Shown: one piece after another, positions 7,330 to 14,485 of the stretch
Layout of the letters: each line of letters starts with the position of its first letter
How positions within the stretch are numbered: the first letter of the stretch is position 1
Source: DASTYK01 sp964430275
GTDB taxonomy: Bacteria > Gemmatimonadota > Gemmatimonadetes > Longimicrobiales > RSA9
Assembly: GCA_964430275.1 (NCBI GenBank)
Contig: CAYSGF010000105.1
Coordinates: 1 to 20,407, forward strand
Length of the DNA: 20,407 bases
Reading direction: 5' to 3'
The notes under the pieces: generated by a model
The model's database searches: none
The model's input: the letters and a program-made list of their open reading frames with translations, nothing else
Told to the model about the DNA's origin: nothing
Position numbers and translations under genes: made by a program

Positions 7330-8075
7330 AGCCCGGTTCGGGCAGTGCTCACGCGCCGCGCGTGAGTCTTGCGCGCGCACTCTCGAAGCTGGGTGCCTGC
7401 TCGAGAACGGAAGCGGAGCGTGCAGTGAGTGGCGGCCGTGTCACTGTGAACGGCAAGCTTGTGCGAGACCCCAGCCTGCGCGTCGAACCCGCACACGACC
7501 GGATCACGCTGGACGGGGAGCGCGTGCGTCCGGCCGAGCGCACCTTCGTCATGCTCAACAAGCCTGCCGGACTCGTCACGACCCGGGTGGACGAACGGGG
7601 GCGCGACACGGTGTTCATGTGCCTCGAGAATGCGCCCTACCCGCGCCTCATGCCAGTCGGCCGACTGGACCGGGACACGCAGGGACTGCTGCTCTTTACG
7701 AACGATACACGCTGGGCCGACCGCATTGCAGCGCCGTCGTCACAGGTCGAGAAGATCTACCGCGTCCACCTCGAGCAGCCCGCCGCGGATGATCTCGTCG
7801 AGCTGCTGCGTGCGGGCGTTCGCTCGCGCGGCGAGCTCCTGCAGGCGGCGCGCGTCGAGCGTGTCTCGGCGACTGAAATCGAGATCGTGCTGCACGGTGG
7901 ACGCAACCGCCAGGTCCGACGCATGATCGAGGAGAGCGGTGGCACGATTGCCCGTCTCGTCCGCACTGCAATCGGGCCGCTTCGTCTCGGCAACCTGTCA
8001 CCGGGCGCGCACCGCCTCCTCGCACCGAAGGAGCTCGCCGCCCTCGAGGCCGTGGTCGGACGCGGCGCCACCTGA
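7326..8075 (+). CDS. RsuA/RluB/E/F family rRNA pseudouridine synthase
   Basis: This 249-residue enzyme converts a uridine in rRNA to pseudouridine. Residues ~12-58 form an S4 RNA-binding domain (LARALSKLGACSRTEAERAV, then GRVTVNGKLV). The catalytic domain begins with VMLNKPAGLVTT (75-86). GRLDRDTQGLLLFTND lies at 112-127, with Asp115 as the catalytic aspartate. GGRNRQVRRMIE follows, the second family signature. The exact target (RsuA on 16S or RluB/E/F on 23S) cannot be set from sequence by eye; the S4 domain and length fit RluB or RsuA. The GTG start overlaps the previous stop (GTGA). Confidence 0.93.
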   Translation: MKPGSGSAHAPRVSLARALSKLGACSRTEAERAVSGGRVTVNGKLVRDPSLRVEPAHDRITLDGERVRPAERTFVMLNKPAGLVTTRVDERGRDTVFMCLENAPYPRLMPVGRLDRDTQGLLLFTNDTRWADRIAAPSSQVEKIYRVHLEQPAADDLVELLRAGVRSRGELLQAARVERVSATEIEIVLHGGRNRQVRRMIEESGGTIARLVRTAIGPLRLGNLSPGAHRLLAPKELAALEAVVGRGAT

Positions 8076-8135
8076 GCTGCCACCGTCCGATTTTCGACCG
8101 ATCGGCCGGCGACCGGCGTGACCCCGGGCAAGGAT

Positions 8136-9296
8136 ATGCGTGACTTCTTCGCGGTCGCGGCGCCAGGCCTCGAGCCGATGGTCGCCGAGGAGCTGCGCGC
8201 GCTCGGTGAGCAGCCGGTGCCGGAGGATGGCGGCGTGTCGTGGCAGGGCAACGACGAGTCGCTCTACCGTGCCCTGCTCCATTTGCGTCTTGCGAGCCGC
8301 GTGCTCGTTCGCCTCGGCAGCTTCGGCGCGCGCGGCTTCGCAGAGCTCGAACGCCAGGCGCGACGCCTCGACTGGCAGCGCCACGTCGAACCGGGCATGC
8401 CCGTGCTCCTGCGCGTGACGGCGCGCAAGTCCCGGCTCTACCACGAGGGCGCGATTGCGGAACGCCTGCTCGGGGTGATCGGAGCGGCCGCCGGAAGCAG
8501 CGTCATTCGGAGCGTCGATGACGAGCGCATCGATGCCGCGGGCGCGCAGATGTTCGTCGTCCGGTTCCTGCGTGACCGCTGTACGATCAGCGCCGACGCG
8601 GCCGGCGCACTGCTCCACCTGCGGGGATACCGCCAGCAGGTTGCGCGGGCACCGCTGCGCGAGACGCTCGCCGCGGCGCTCCTCCATGCGGTGACACCAC
8701 ATGACGTCCCTCTGCTGGATCCGCTGTGCGGCTCCGGCACGATTCCGATCGAGGCCGCACTGCGCGCGCGCCGCATTCCACCCGGCCTCGCGACCGCCGC
8801 ACGCGAGCCGCGAGAATTCCGGTTCGAGCACTGGCCGGATTTCGATGCGCGCCTCTGGCAAGGGGTCGTCGACGACGCGCGGGCCGATATCCTGACGACC
8901 GCGCCGGCGCCGGTCTTCGGATCGGATCGGGATGCAGGCGCAGTTGCCGCCGCACGCGCGAATGCCGCTCGCGCCGGCGTGCTCGATGACATCATTCTCG
9001 ACCAGCTGCCACTCGGTGACGCGCGGATTCCGCCCGGCACCGGCGTGCTGCTGACGAATCCGCCGTACGGCGTGCGTGTAGGCGAACGAGCCGGCCTGCG
9101 CGACCTGTATGCTGCGCTCGGCAACCTGGCACGCCGCCGCCTCCGCGGCTGGCGCGTCGGGCTGCTGTGCGCGGATGCGAGATTGTGCGCACAGCTGCGC
9201 CTGCCACTCCATTCCGCACTGACCACGCGGAACGGTGGAATCCCGGTCGAGCTGCTCGTCGGCACCATCGCGGCTGACAGCGCGTCCACGGGATGA
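8136..9296 (+). CDS. THUMP-domain RlmL/RlmK-type class I SAM-dependent RNA methyltransferase
   Basis: This protein of about 386 residues matches the N-terminal half of RlmKL, which makes m2G in 23S rRNA. It starts MRDFFAVAAPGLEPMVAEEL, as in RlmL. A THUMP domain (~40-150) includes LLRVTARKSRLYHEGAIAER. The methyltransferase domain has motif I LLDPLCGSGTIPIEAAL (Asp at 195) and the N-methyltransferase motif NPPYG at 308-312. It is shorter than E. coli RlmKL because the RlmK half is absent, as in many bacteria. A GTG at 8118 would add six residues. I prefer the ATG at 8136 because it fits the family N-terminus, although neither start has a good ribosome site. Confidence 0.9.
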   Translation: MRDFFAVAAPGLEPMVAEELRALGEQPVPEDGGVSWQGNDESLYRALLHLRLASRVLVRLGSFGARGFAELERQARRLDWQRHVEPGMPVLLRVTARKSRLYHEGAIAERLLGVIGAAAGSSVIRSVDDERIDAAGAQMFVVRFLRDRCTISADAAGALLHLRGYRQQVARAPLRETLAAALLHAVTPHDVPLLDPLCGSGTIPIEAALRARRIPPGLATAAREPREFRFEHWPDFDARLWQGVVDDARADILTTAPAPVFGSDRDAGAVAAARANAARAGVLDDIILDQLPLGDARIPPGTGVLLTNPPYGVRVGERAGLRDLYAALGNLARRRLRGWRVGLLCADARLCAQLRLPLHSALTTRNGGIPVELLVGTIAADSASTG

Positions 9297-9304
9297 TCCG
9301 CGGT

Positions 9305-9334
9305 TTGCCGCCGCACCCGCGGATTCGCTACTCT
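9305..9334 (+). promoter_or_regulatory. Candidate sigma-70-like promoter
   Basis: TTGCCG (9305-9310) and TACTCT (9329-9334) are separated by 18 bases. Transcription would start about 30 bases before the ATG at 9372, leaving room for its AGGAAGG ribosome site. Both boxes match only part of TTGACA and TATAAT, and the -35 lies inside the loop of a small hairpin (9296-9324). This is pattern recognition only. Confidence 0.3.
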
Positions 9335-9371
9335 GAGCAACCGCGCAGATGACTCGAGCCCAGGAAGGCGA

Positions 9372-9764
9372 ATGCGTCTCGTAACCGCCCGGCATGCCAG
9401 CCTCGTTCTCGGTATTCTGCTCTTCATTCCGTCCTCCCTCTCGGCTCAGCGGCTCGCTCCCACCTTCGACTGGAACGGCGCGAGAGTCGAGATCGCGGAC
9501 ACTGCGGGAGGGCTCGTACGCGGAGGGGCCCGAGGCGGCGACCCCGCCGTTGCGCCTTCCCCCCAGGCACTGCCGGAGGCCACGCCCACGCCATACGTCC
9601 TCGGCGGTGCAGCGATCGGTGCGTTTGCAGGCGGGCTGATCGGGTATACCAGCTGCATCGGCACGGATCAGGACTGCAGCTTCGTCCTCCGCCTCGCCGC
9701 CGGAACGCTCATGGGCTCCCTGCTCGGCGCGCTCTTCTGGCTCGGCTCGGTGCCCCAGCCCTGA
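9372..9764 (+). CDS. Exported or membrane hypothetical protein with glycine-zipper segments
   Basis: This 130-residue protein has an N-terminal signal sequence (about 1-25, ending SLSA before QR), a polar Gly/Pro-rich region (about 45-70) and two hydrophobic segments. The first contains GGAAIGAFAGGLIGY, a GxxxG-type glycine-zipper pattern. The second is LRLAAGTLMGSLLGALFWL. One cysteine falls between them and another shortly after, in SCIGTDQDC. It is probably an envelope protein with a helical hairpin in a membrane. AGGAAGG lies shortly before the ATG. No family recognised. Confidence 0.75.
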   Translation: MRLVTARHASLVLGILLFIPSSLSAQRLAPTFDWNGARVEIADTAGGLVRGGARGGDPAVAPSPQALPEATPTPYVLGGAAIGAFAGGLIGYTSCIGTDQDCSFVLRLAAGTLMGSLLGALFWLGSVPQP

Positions 9765-9784
9765 GCAGCATGGAGTCGTTTCCG

Positions 9785-10126
9785 ATGGAACGCGTGGAGC
9801 GCGAGGCCTGGATCACGAAGCATGAGTTCCATGGCCGGCTCACGCACTGGTTCCGCCACAGCAGGGCGCCGGTCGTCGGGGACCCGGACGTGCCTGGCAT
9901 GACCGGCTGGGTGTGGGTGCGCGACGGCCACCTCCTGGCCAAGCTCGATGCGGACACGACGCGCGCCGGGGTCGGCGCGTACCTCGATATGCTGCATGAG
10001 CGGCGCGGGGAGGTGGCCTGGAGCATCGTCGAGAGTGCACGCGGGCAGCAGACCAAGATCGCATTCGGCAGCGAGCAGCGGATCCTGCCCGGCTTCTACC
10101 TCTACCTGTACAAGATCGGGCTCTAG
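9785..10126 (+). CDS. Hypothetical protein, about 113 residues
   Basis: This small soluble protein is rich in Trp and aromatic residues (WITKHEFHGRLTHWF near the start, WVWVRDGHLLAK in the middle, FYLYLYKIGL at the end), with no signal peptide or membrane segment. The frame also has an ATG at 9770. I prefer the ATG at 9785 because GGAG (9772-9775) lies nine bases before it, while the 9770 ATG has no ribosome site. It follows the previous gene closely. I do not recognise the family and assign no function. Confidence 0.65.
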   Translation: MERVEREAWITKHEFHGRLTHWFRHSRAPVVGDPDVPGMTGWVWVRDGHLLAKLDADTTRAGVGAYLDMLHERRGEVAWSIVESARGQQTKIAFGSEQRILPGFYLYLYKIGL

Positions 10127-10130
10127 CCGC

Positions 10131-10159
10131 TCGACGCCGGGCGACACGCCCATTACCTT
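10131..10159 (+). promoter_or_regulatory. Candidate sigma-70-like promoter for the DUF6941-like gene
   Basis: TCGACG (10131-10136) and TACCTT (10154-10159) are spaced by exactly 17 bases in a 69-base gap, about 36 bases upstream of the ATG at 10196. The -35 matches TTGACA in four positions, the -10 matches TATAAT in three. A weak candidate. Confidence 0.3.
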
Positions 10160-10195
10160 GTCAGTCATGCGACGTCGGCACAGGTTGACCCCGCC

Positions 10196-10624
10196 ATGCA
10201 GGTGAAGCTCGCACTGCTCGCGGACCATGCGAACGTCACGGCCGAGGGGAAGCTCAACATTCTCGGCATCTTCGACCGGATCAATGTCAATGCGCTGCCT
10301 GCCGTGCATCCACAGATGCACCTGGTCCTGCGCTTCGAGGCTCATCCGGTCGAGCGTGATCGCATTCACAACGTCGAGATCAGGATGCATGACCCGGATG
10401 GACAGACCGTCTTCGACGTGAAGGGCGATGTAGTACCTCACGGTCAACCGGGCCAGACGATTGCATCGAACCAGATTCTGACGCTGAACAACCTGCAGCT
10501 CACGAAATCCGGCGGCTACACCTTTGCCGTTTTCGTGAACAACGATCTGAAATCGGAGCTGTCGCTGGGTGTGGAGCTCGCACCCACCGGCTCTGCGCCG
10601 CCGACGCCGGACGGCGCGCCGTAA
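10196..10624 (+). CDS. DUF6941-like protein
   Basis: This 142-residue protein has the pattern I associate with the DUF6941 family. It opens with MQVKLALLADHANVTAEGKL followed by NILGIFDRI, and has HPQMHLVLRFEA in the first half, then an alternating beta pattern (DPDGQTVFDVKG) and SGGYTFAVFVNNDLKSELSL near the end. The family has no known function. Members look like small beta-sandwich proteins that start with a 'what this data is' strand, and they sit in varied contexts. There is no signal peptide. It is about 100 bases upstream of greA on the same strand. Family assignment is from memory. Confidence 0.75.
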   Translation: MQVKLALLADHANVTAEGKLNILGIFDRINVNALPAVHPQMHLVLRFEAHPVERDRIHNVEIRMHDPDGQTVFDVKGDVVPHGQPGQTIASNQILTLNNLQLTKSGGYTFAVFVNNDLKSELSLGVELAPTGSAPPTPDGAP

Positions 10625-10725
10625 GCGCTGGCCGCGCTCGCGGCCGATCCCCGTACAACAGGCGCGAGTGAGCGCCGCCCTTCGTGATGAAGTGCGGTGT
10701 GCTTCTTCACTATCCTGGAGCAGTC

Positions 10726-11202
10726 ATGCTGGAGGAGATCAAGCAGAAGCTGGCAGACGAGATCGATCGGCTGATGCACGAGCTGACGGTCACACTGCCG
10801 CAGTCGATTCAACGTGCGGTCGAGCTCGGCGATCTGAGCGAGAACGCCGAGTACAAGTCCGCACTCGAGAGACAGGAATTCGTGCAGGCGCGCCTGAACC
10901 ATCTGACGCAGCGCGCGAATGAGCTCTCCAAGATCGACCCGAGCGCGATCGCCAGCGACCGCGTCGGCTTCGGCTCGAAGGTAAAGCTGAAGGACGCGAA
11001 GACCGGTGAGATCGTGGATTACACACTCGTGTTCGGCGATTACATCGACCTGGACACGAACCAGATCTCGATCGCGTCGCCGATCGGCCGCGCCCTGCTC
11101 GGCAAGGCACCGGGCGACGAGGTGGTCGTACGTCTGCCCCGGGGCGATCGCACGTACACGATCACGGAGCTGGTGACCCTTCCCCAGATGGTGGAATCAT
11201 GA
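10726..11202 (+). CDS. greA: Transcription elongation factor GreA/GreB family
   Basis: This 158-residue protein, exactly the usual GreA length, binds the RNA polymerase secondary channel and stimulates cleavage of backtracked RNA. Residues 1-75 form the antiparallel coiled coil. The tip motif GDLSENAEY is at 35-43, with the acidic pair Asp36 and Glu39 that positions Mg2+. The C-terminal FKBP-like domain ends with ASPIGRALLGKAPGDEV, the family signature. The frame is open from 10684, but the ATG at 10726 has TGGAG five bases upstream and gives the canonical start and length. The stop overlaps the next ATG (ATGA), linking it to the M20 gene. Confidence 0.93.
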   Translation: MLEEIKQKLADEIDRLMHELTVTLPQSIQRAVELGDLSENAEYKSALERQEFVQARLNHLTQRANELSKIDPSAIASDRVGFGSKVKLKDAKTGEIVDYTLVFGDYIDLDTNQISIASPIGRALLGKAPGDEVVVRLPRGDRTYTITELVTLPQMVES

Positions 11203-12509
11203 GAGCACAGGCCTGGCGCGGCGTCTTCATCGCCGTTGCGGTGACGGCGGCGGCGTTGCCGCTACGCGCGCAGACCGCGCGCTGCGACACCGCCAACGAG
11301 TACTGTGCCCAGGTGGTCCGGCTGGTCAGCGACGCCGGTATCCAGCGCGCGCTCGAGCAGATCGACGCCCTCGACGAGCAGGGGATCCGTGACCTGGTCA
11401 CGCTTACCGAGATCCCCGCTCCGCCGTTCGGGGAAGAGGCGCGCGGCGTCGTATTCGCCGACATGCTGCGTTCTGCCGGCGCCGACAGCGTGTGGACGGA
11501 CGAGGAAGGCAATGTGCTGGCGCTGCGACGCGGTGCCGGCGAGCGCGTCGTCGCCCTCGCAGGGCACCTCGACACGGTCTTCCCGGAGGAGACCGACGTA
11601 ACCGTGCAGCAGCGCGGCGATACGCTCTACGCGCCAGGCATCGGTGACGATACACGCGGCCTCGTCGTGCTGCTGCAGATCCTGCGCGCACTCGAGGCCG
11701 CGGACGTTCAGACCGACGCGAGCCTGCTCTTCATCGGCACGGTCGGCGAGGAAGGACTGGGTGACCTGCGCGGCGTCAAGCACCTCTTCCGTGACGGCGG
11801 ACCGCGTATCGATGCCTTCATTGCCGTCGATGGTGGGGGTGACAGCAACATCACCGCGCAGGCACTCGGCTCGCGCCGCTATCGCGTCACGTTCGAAGGG
11901 CCGGGCGGCCATTCGTGGGGCGCATTCGGGACCGGCAATCCCGCACATGCGCTCGGCCGCGCGATCCGCGCCTTCGATGACGCGGCGGACGCCTTCACCC
12001 GCAGCGGCTCGCGTACCAGCTACAACATCGGGCGGATCGGCGGCGGCACATCCGTCAATTCAGTGCCGTTCGAAGCCTGGTTCGAGGTGGACATGCGCTC
12101 GGAAAGCCAGGAGAGCCTGATGCGCATCGATTCACTCTTCCTCGCATCTGTCCGCGCGGCCGTTGACGAGCAGAACCGGCTCGTGCGCCGTGGCGACCCT
12201 CTCACAGCCGACATCGAGCTCGTCGGTGACCGCCCATCGGGGGAAACACCGGAAGATGCGCCCGTGCTGCAGCGCGCGATCGCCGTAACCCGCCATTTCG
12301 GCGACGAGCCCCGCATCGGCAGGTCCTCCACAGACTCGAACGTTCCGATCTCCCGCGGCATCCCCGCCATCACGATCGGCCGCGGCGGCGTCGGGGGCAA
12401 CGCACACGCGCCCGACGAATGGTGGATCAACGAGAACGGTGCGGAAGGGATTCGTCGTGCACTGCTGATCAGCGTCGCGGAAGCCGGGCTCGTCCGGCCC
12501 CGCTCCTGA
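11199..12509 (+). CDS. Exported M20-family metallohydrolase (peptidase T/ArgE-like)
   Basis: This 436-residue protein has a signal peptide (about 1-24, MRAQAWRGVFIAVAVTAAAL then LRAQ) and the two-zinc M20 hydrolase motifs in order. These are GHLDTVF with His123 and Asp125, GIGDDTRG with Asp150/151, GTVGEEGLG with catalytic Glu184 and ligand Glu185, and AVDGG with Asp211. A dimerisation-domain motif, GPGGHSWGAFG, follows, and a late His lies in GGNAHAPDEWW. The complete set suggests an active aminopeptidase, carboxypeptidase or deacylase acting outside the cytoplasm on peptides or acyl amino acids. The exact substrate cannot be told. The ATG overlaps the greA stop by four bases. Confidence 0.92.
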   Translation: MRAQAWRGVFIAVAVTAAALPLRAQTARCDTANEYCAQVVRLVSDAGIQRALEQIDALDEQGIRDLVTLTEIPAPPFGEEARGVVFADMLRSAGADSVWTDEEGNVLALRRGAGERVVALAGHLDTVFPEETDVTVQQRGDTLYAPGIGDDTRGLVVLLQILRALEAADVQTDASLLFIGTVGEEGLGDLRGVKHLFRDGGPRIDAFIAVDGGGDSNITAQALGSRRYRVTFEGPGGHSWGAFGTGNPAHALGRAIRAFDDAADAFTRSGSRTSYNIGRIGGGTSVNSVPFEAWFEVDMRSESQESLMRIDSLFLASVRAAVDEQNRLVRRGDPLTADIELVGDRPSGETPEDAPVLQRAIAVTRHFGDEPRIGRSSTDSNVPISRGIPAITIGRGGVGGNAHAPDEWWINENGAEGIRRALLISVAEAGLVRPRS

Positions 12510-12522
12510 ACGCACCTCTGCG

Positions 12523-12569
12523 CCGGAGCTCGGTCCCGCGATCCCAGCGGGCCCGCTCCGGTCCGTTTT
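12523..12569 (+). terminator. Candidate intrinsic terminator after the M20 gene
   Basis: A two-part stem forms just after the M20 stop codon. CCGGAGC (12523-12529) pairs with GCTCCGG (12555-12561), and inside it CCCGC (12535-12539) pairs with GCGGG (12547-12551). Four T follow at 12566-12569. The T run is short and there are internal mismatches, so this is only a fair candidate. Confidence 0.4.
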
Positions 12570-12626
12570 ACGCATCACCTCGCCGCGTACTTCGATTGCA
12601 GAATTGCCGCGCTGATCAGGGCTCGA

Positions 12627-12650
12627 GCACGGACTCACGTGCGTCCGTGC
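12627..12650. repeat. 24-base near-perfect palindrome centred on CACGTG
   Basis: GCACGGAC (12627-12634) and GTCCGTGC (12643-12650) are perfect inverted arms. They flank TCACGTGC, whose core CACGTG is itself palindromic, so only one base pair breaks the symmetry. It lies 40 bases beyond the stop of the 39-residue minus-strand gene and 117 bases past the M20 stop. No T run follows on either strand, so a protein-binding site or an RNA hairpin is as likely as a terminator. Confidence 0.5.
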
Positions 12651-12689
12651 CCCGCCCGGATGCCCGCGCCCTCCGGGGGAACCTGTAGC

Positions 12690-12809
12690 TCAGCAGAAGG
12701 CGCCGAGTATCCAGTAGAGCACAATGAAGATGAGAATGGTGCTGATGCACCCCCCGCCGAGCTTGTAAGCGCCCCATCCTGCAAGAAGTCCCCGGAAAAG
12801 GTTCGCCAC
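12690..12809 (-). CDS. 39-residue single-span membrane protein
   Basis: A GTG at 12809 opens a 39-residue frame that ends at a TGA at 12690-12692. AGGAGG, a near-ideal ribosome site, lies four bases before the start, which is strong support for so short a gene. The product begins with VANLFRGLLAGWGAYKLGGG, followed by a hydrophobic span (STILIFIVLYWILGAF). This looks like a short amphipathic, glycine-rich head and one transmembrane helix. I recall similar small proteins with a WGA-K-LGGGC motif in other bacteria but know no function. It is divergent from the M15 peptidase gene and surrounded by two CACGTG palindromes. Confidence 0.7.
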   Translation of the reverse strand: MANLFRGLLAGWGAYKLGGGCISTILIFIVLYWILGAFC

Positions 12810-12845
12810 ACGTCCTCCTGGTTCAGGTCTGGCTGCCGCAGCGCA

Positions 12846-12857
12846 TGGCACGTGCCA
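12846..12857. repeat. Perfect 12-base palindrome in a divergent promoter region
   Basis: TGGCACGTGCCA is perfectly palindromic. It lies in the 93-base gap between the start of the 39-residue gene (minus) and the GTG of the M15 peptidase gene (plus). It shares the CACGTG core with the palindrome at 12627-12650 on the other side of the small gene. An operator is possible. Confidence 0.4.
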
Positions 12858-12902
12858 GCCGGCACGGGTCGTGAAGACGGTCGTGGGCGTGGAGGACCGA
12901 GA

Positions 12903-14018
12903 GTGAGTCCCGTCGAGCTCGGGCCGCGGCCGCGTCGGTCGCACCTGCTCGAGCGACCTGGCTATCGCCGCGCCTTTTCCACCGGGCTCGCGGTGGTGCT
13001 GAGCGCATTCGTCGTGCTGTGGGCATGGGCGGTGTTCGATGCCGTGGAACGGGGTCAGCGGCCCGCGATCGCGTCGCGTATCGCCGCCAACCCATTCGAT
13101 CCGGCGGGCGCTCCGGAGACGGCATTCCTGCTCGATGCGGCCCTGCGGCTGGTCGCGCGGCAGACGGTGGCCCCGGCGATGGGCGAGAGCGGCGCGGTTC
13201 GGGTGGTCGTCGCAGAGGCGGGGGACACCGCGCTCGTCCTGCCGGATTCGCTGCCGGAGGGAGTCGAGCTGGAATACCGGTCCGCGACCGGCGATACGAC
13301 CCTGCGTGACACGACAGCATTGCCGCAGTCGCCGGGGATCTGGGATCTGGTCGTGTCGACCCGCAACGCAGTGCGCACTGTGCCGCAGCTGCGGGTGATC
13401 TCGCTCATCCCGCTGACGAGCAAGCGGGGCGGCTACATCGGCGATTATCGGATCGGCTCCTGGCCGTGGGAGGAAGGCGGCACGCCCCGCTCCCCTGCGT
13501 ACCGGCCACCGCGGGGAATGATCGAGGTGGGTCCCGAGGACGTCGACGTGCCAGTGTCGACGCATTTCACGCTCGGCGACTTCCTCACGAAGGGGCAGGC
13601 GGACGTATGGCCGAAATACGTTCTGATGTCACCGCGGCTGCTCGACAAGCTCGAGCTGACGATCCAGCAGCTGGAGACCATGGGTCACCCGGTCGAGAAT
13701 GTCGGTGTCATCAGCGGGTTTCGCACGCCGCAGTACAACGAGGGTGGCGGCGACCCGAGCGGGCGCGGCGCGCTGTCGCGTCACATGTACGGTGATGCAA
13801 TGGATTTTTTCATCGACAATGACGACGATGGCCGGATGGATGACCTGGATGGCAGCGGCCAGGTCGATGTCGGCGATGCGCGCGTCATGGCACGCGCGGC
13901 CGAGGAAGTGGAGCGCCGTTACCCGAAGCTCGTCGGCGGGATCGGCATCTATCGTCCGACCGGCGGGCATGCCGGCTTCATTCACGTGGACACGCGCGGC
14001 ATCCGTGCCCGCTGGTAA
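12903..14018 (+). CDS. Membrane-anchored M15 family (DUF882-like) peptidase with EF-hand-like loops
   Basis: This 371-residue protein has one N-terminal transmembrane helix (about 26-45), a long extracytoplasmic region and a C-terminal M15 D,D-peptidase-like domain, which suggests peptidoglycan cleavage. Zinc ligands fit HxxGxAxD in HMYGDAMD (His294, Asp301) and the IHVD motif (His361, Asp363). SGFRTPQYN precedes them, as in the family. Between them, residues 305-325 hold two overlapping EF-hand or dockerin-like loops (DNDDDGRMDDLD and DLDGSGQVDVGD). The frame is open from 12639, but the GTG at 12903 has GGAGG seven bases upstream and starts just before the helix. The segment upstream overlaps the small minus-strand gene and its promoter. 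Confidence 0.85.
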   Translation: MSPVELGPRPRRSHLLERPGYRRAFSTGLAVVLSAFVVLWAWAVFDAVERGQRPAIASRIAANPFDPAGAPETAFLLDAALRLVARQTVAPAMGESGAVRVVVAEAGDTALVLPDSLPEGVELEYRSATGDTTLRDTTALPQSPGIWDLVVSTRNAVRTVPQLRVISLIPLTSKRGGYIGDYRIGSWPWEEGGTPRSPAYRPPRGMIEVGPEDVDVPVSTHFTLGDFLTKGQADVWPKYVLMSPRLLDKLELTIQQLETMGHPVENVGVISGFRTPQYNEGGGDPSGRGALSRHMYGDAMDFFIDNDDDGRMDDLDGSGQVDVGDARVMARAAEEVERRYPKLVGGIGIYRPTGGHAGFIHVDTRGIRARW

Positions 14019-14038
14019 CTGAGCGACTGGAGACAACG

Positions 14039-14482
14039 ATGAAGACCGAACAGGAGATTCCCGAGGCCGAGCGACGCGATGAGCCGAAGATCACGGGCGC
14101 CGCACGCGTTCGCGACGAGGACCTCGAGCCGCACGAAGGGCTGCGCTACATCGCGAAGCTCTTCAAGGCGCTCGCCGTGCTGCTCGTCATCATGCTGATC
14201 GCCGAGATCATCATCGGTGTGCAGCAGGACGGTCCGGCGGCACTCGCAACACTGCTGATCGAGGCGACGCGCATCGTCGTCTTCGCGGGGCTGCTGTGGG
14301 GTGCCGGTGACCTCGCGGTGATCATGATCGAGTCGAACCATGATCTGCGCGCCACACGCATTCTTGTCGGGCGCCTCGCCTATCGTGTTCAGCGCCTGAT
14401 CGATCGCGAGCTGGGTACGGGCGATGACGAGGTGCGGGAGCGGGCGGGGCCCCCGCCCGATGCGCCGCCGCAGCTGCCGTGA
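14039..14482 (+). CDS. Hypothetical protein with two membrane segments
   Basis: This 147-residue protein has a charged, Glu-rich N-terminal tail (1-37), two hydrophobic helices (about 43-62, ALAVLLVIMLIAEIIIG, and 69-93), then a basic and polar C-terminal part ending in a Pro-rich tail. No family recognised. GGAG with seven bases' spacing precedes the ATG, 20 bases after the M15 peptidase stop, so the two are probably co-transcribed. It converges on the GMC gene with only three bases between their stop codons. Confidence 0.75.
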   Translation: MKTEQEIPEAERRDEPKITGAARVRDEDLEPHEGLRYIAKLFKALAVLLVIMLIAEIIIGVQQDGPAALATLLIEATRIVVFAGLLWGAGDLAVIMIESNHDLRATRILVGRLAYRVQRLIDRELGTGDDEVRERAGPPPDAPPQLP

Positions 14483-14485
14483 CAC

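Noticed and set aside
9296..9324. Hairpin ATCCGCGG...CCGCGGAT as a terminator after the methyltransferase gene
   Set aside because: An eight-base perfect stem, but a 13-base loop and no T run. It also overlaps a promoter candidate, so I do not call it a terminator.
10684..10725. Earlier start for greA at 10684
   Set aside because: It adds 14 residues to a protein of canonical length from 10726, where a ribosome site is present.
12681..12830. A tRNA-like string (GTAGCTCAG near 12684, and GGTTCAGGTC near 12822)
   Set aside because: The two parts are about 140 bases apart, the T-loop consensus is not matched and no acceptor stem is seen. The first part is simply the stop region of the 39-residue gene.
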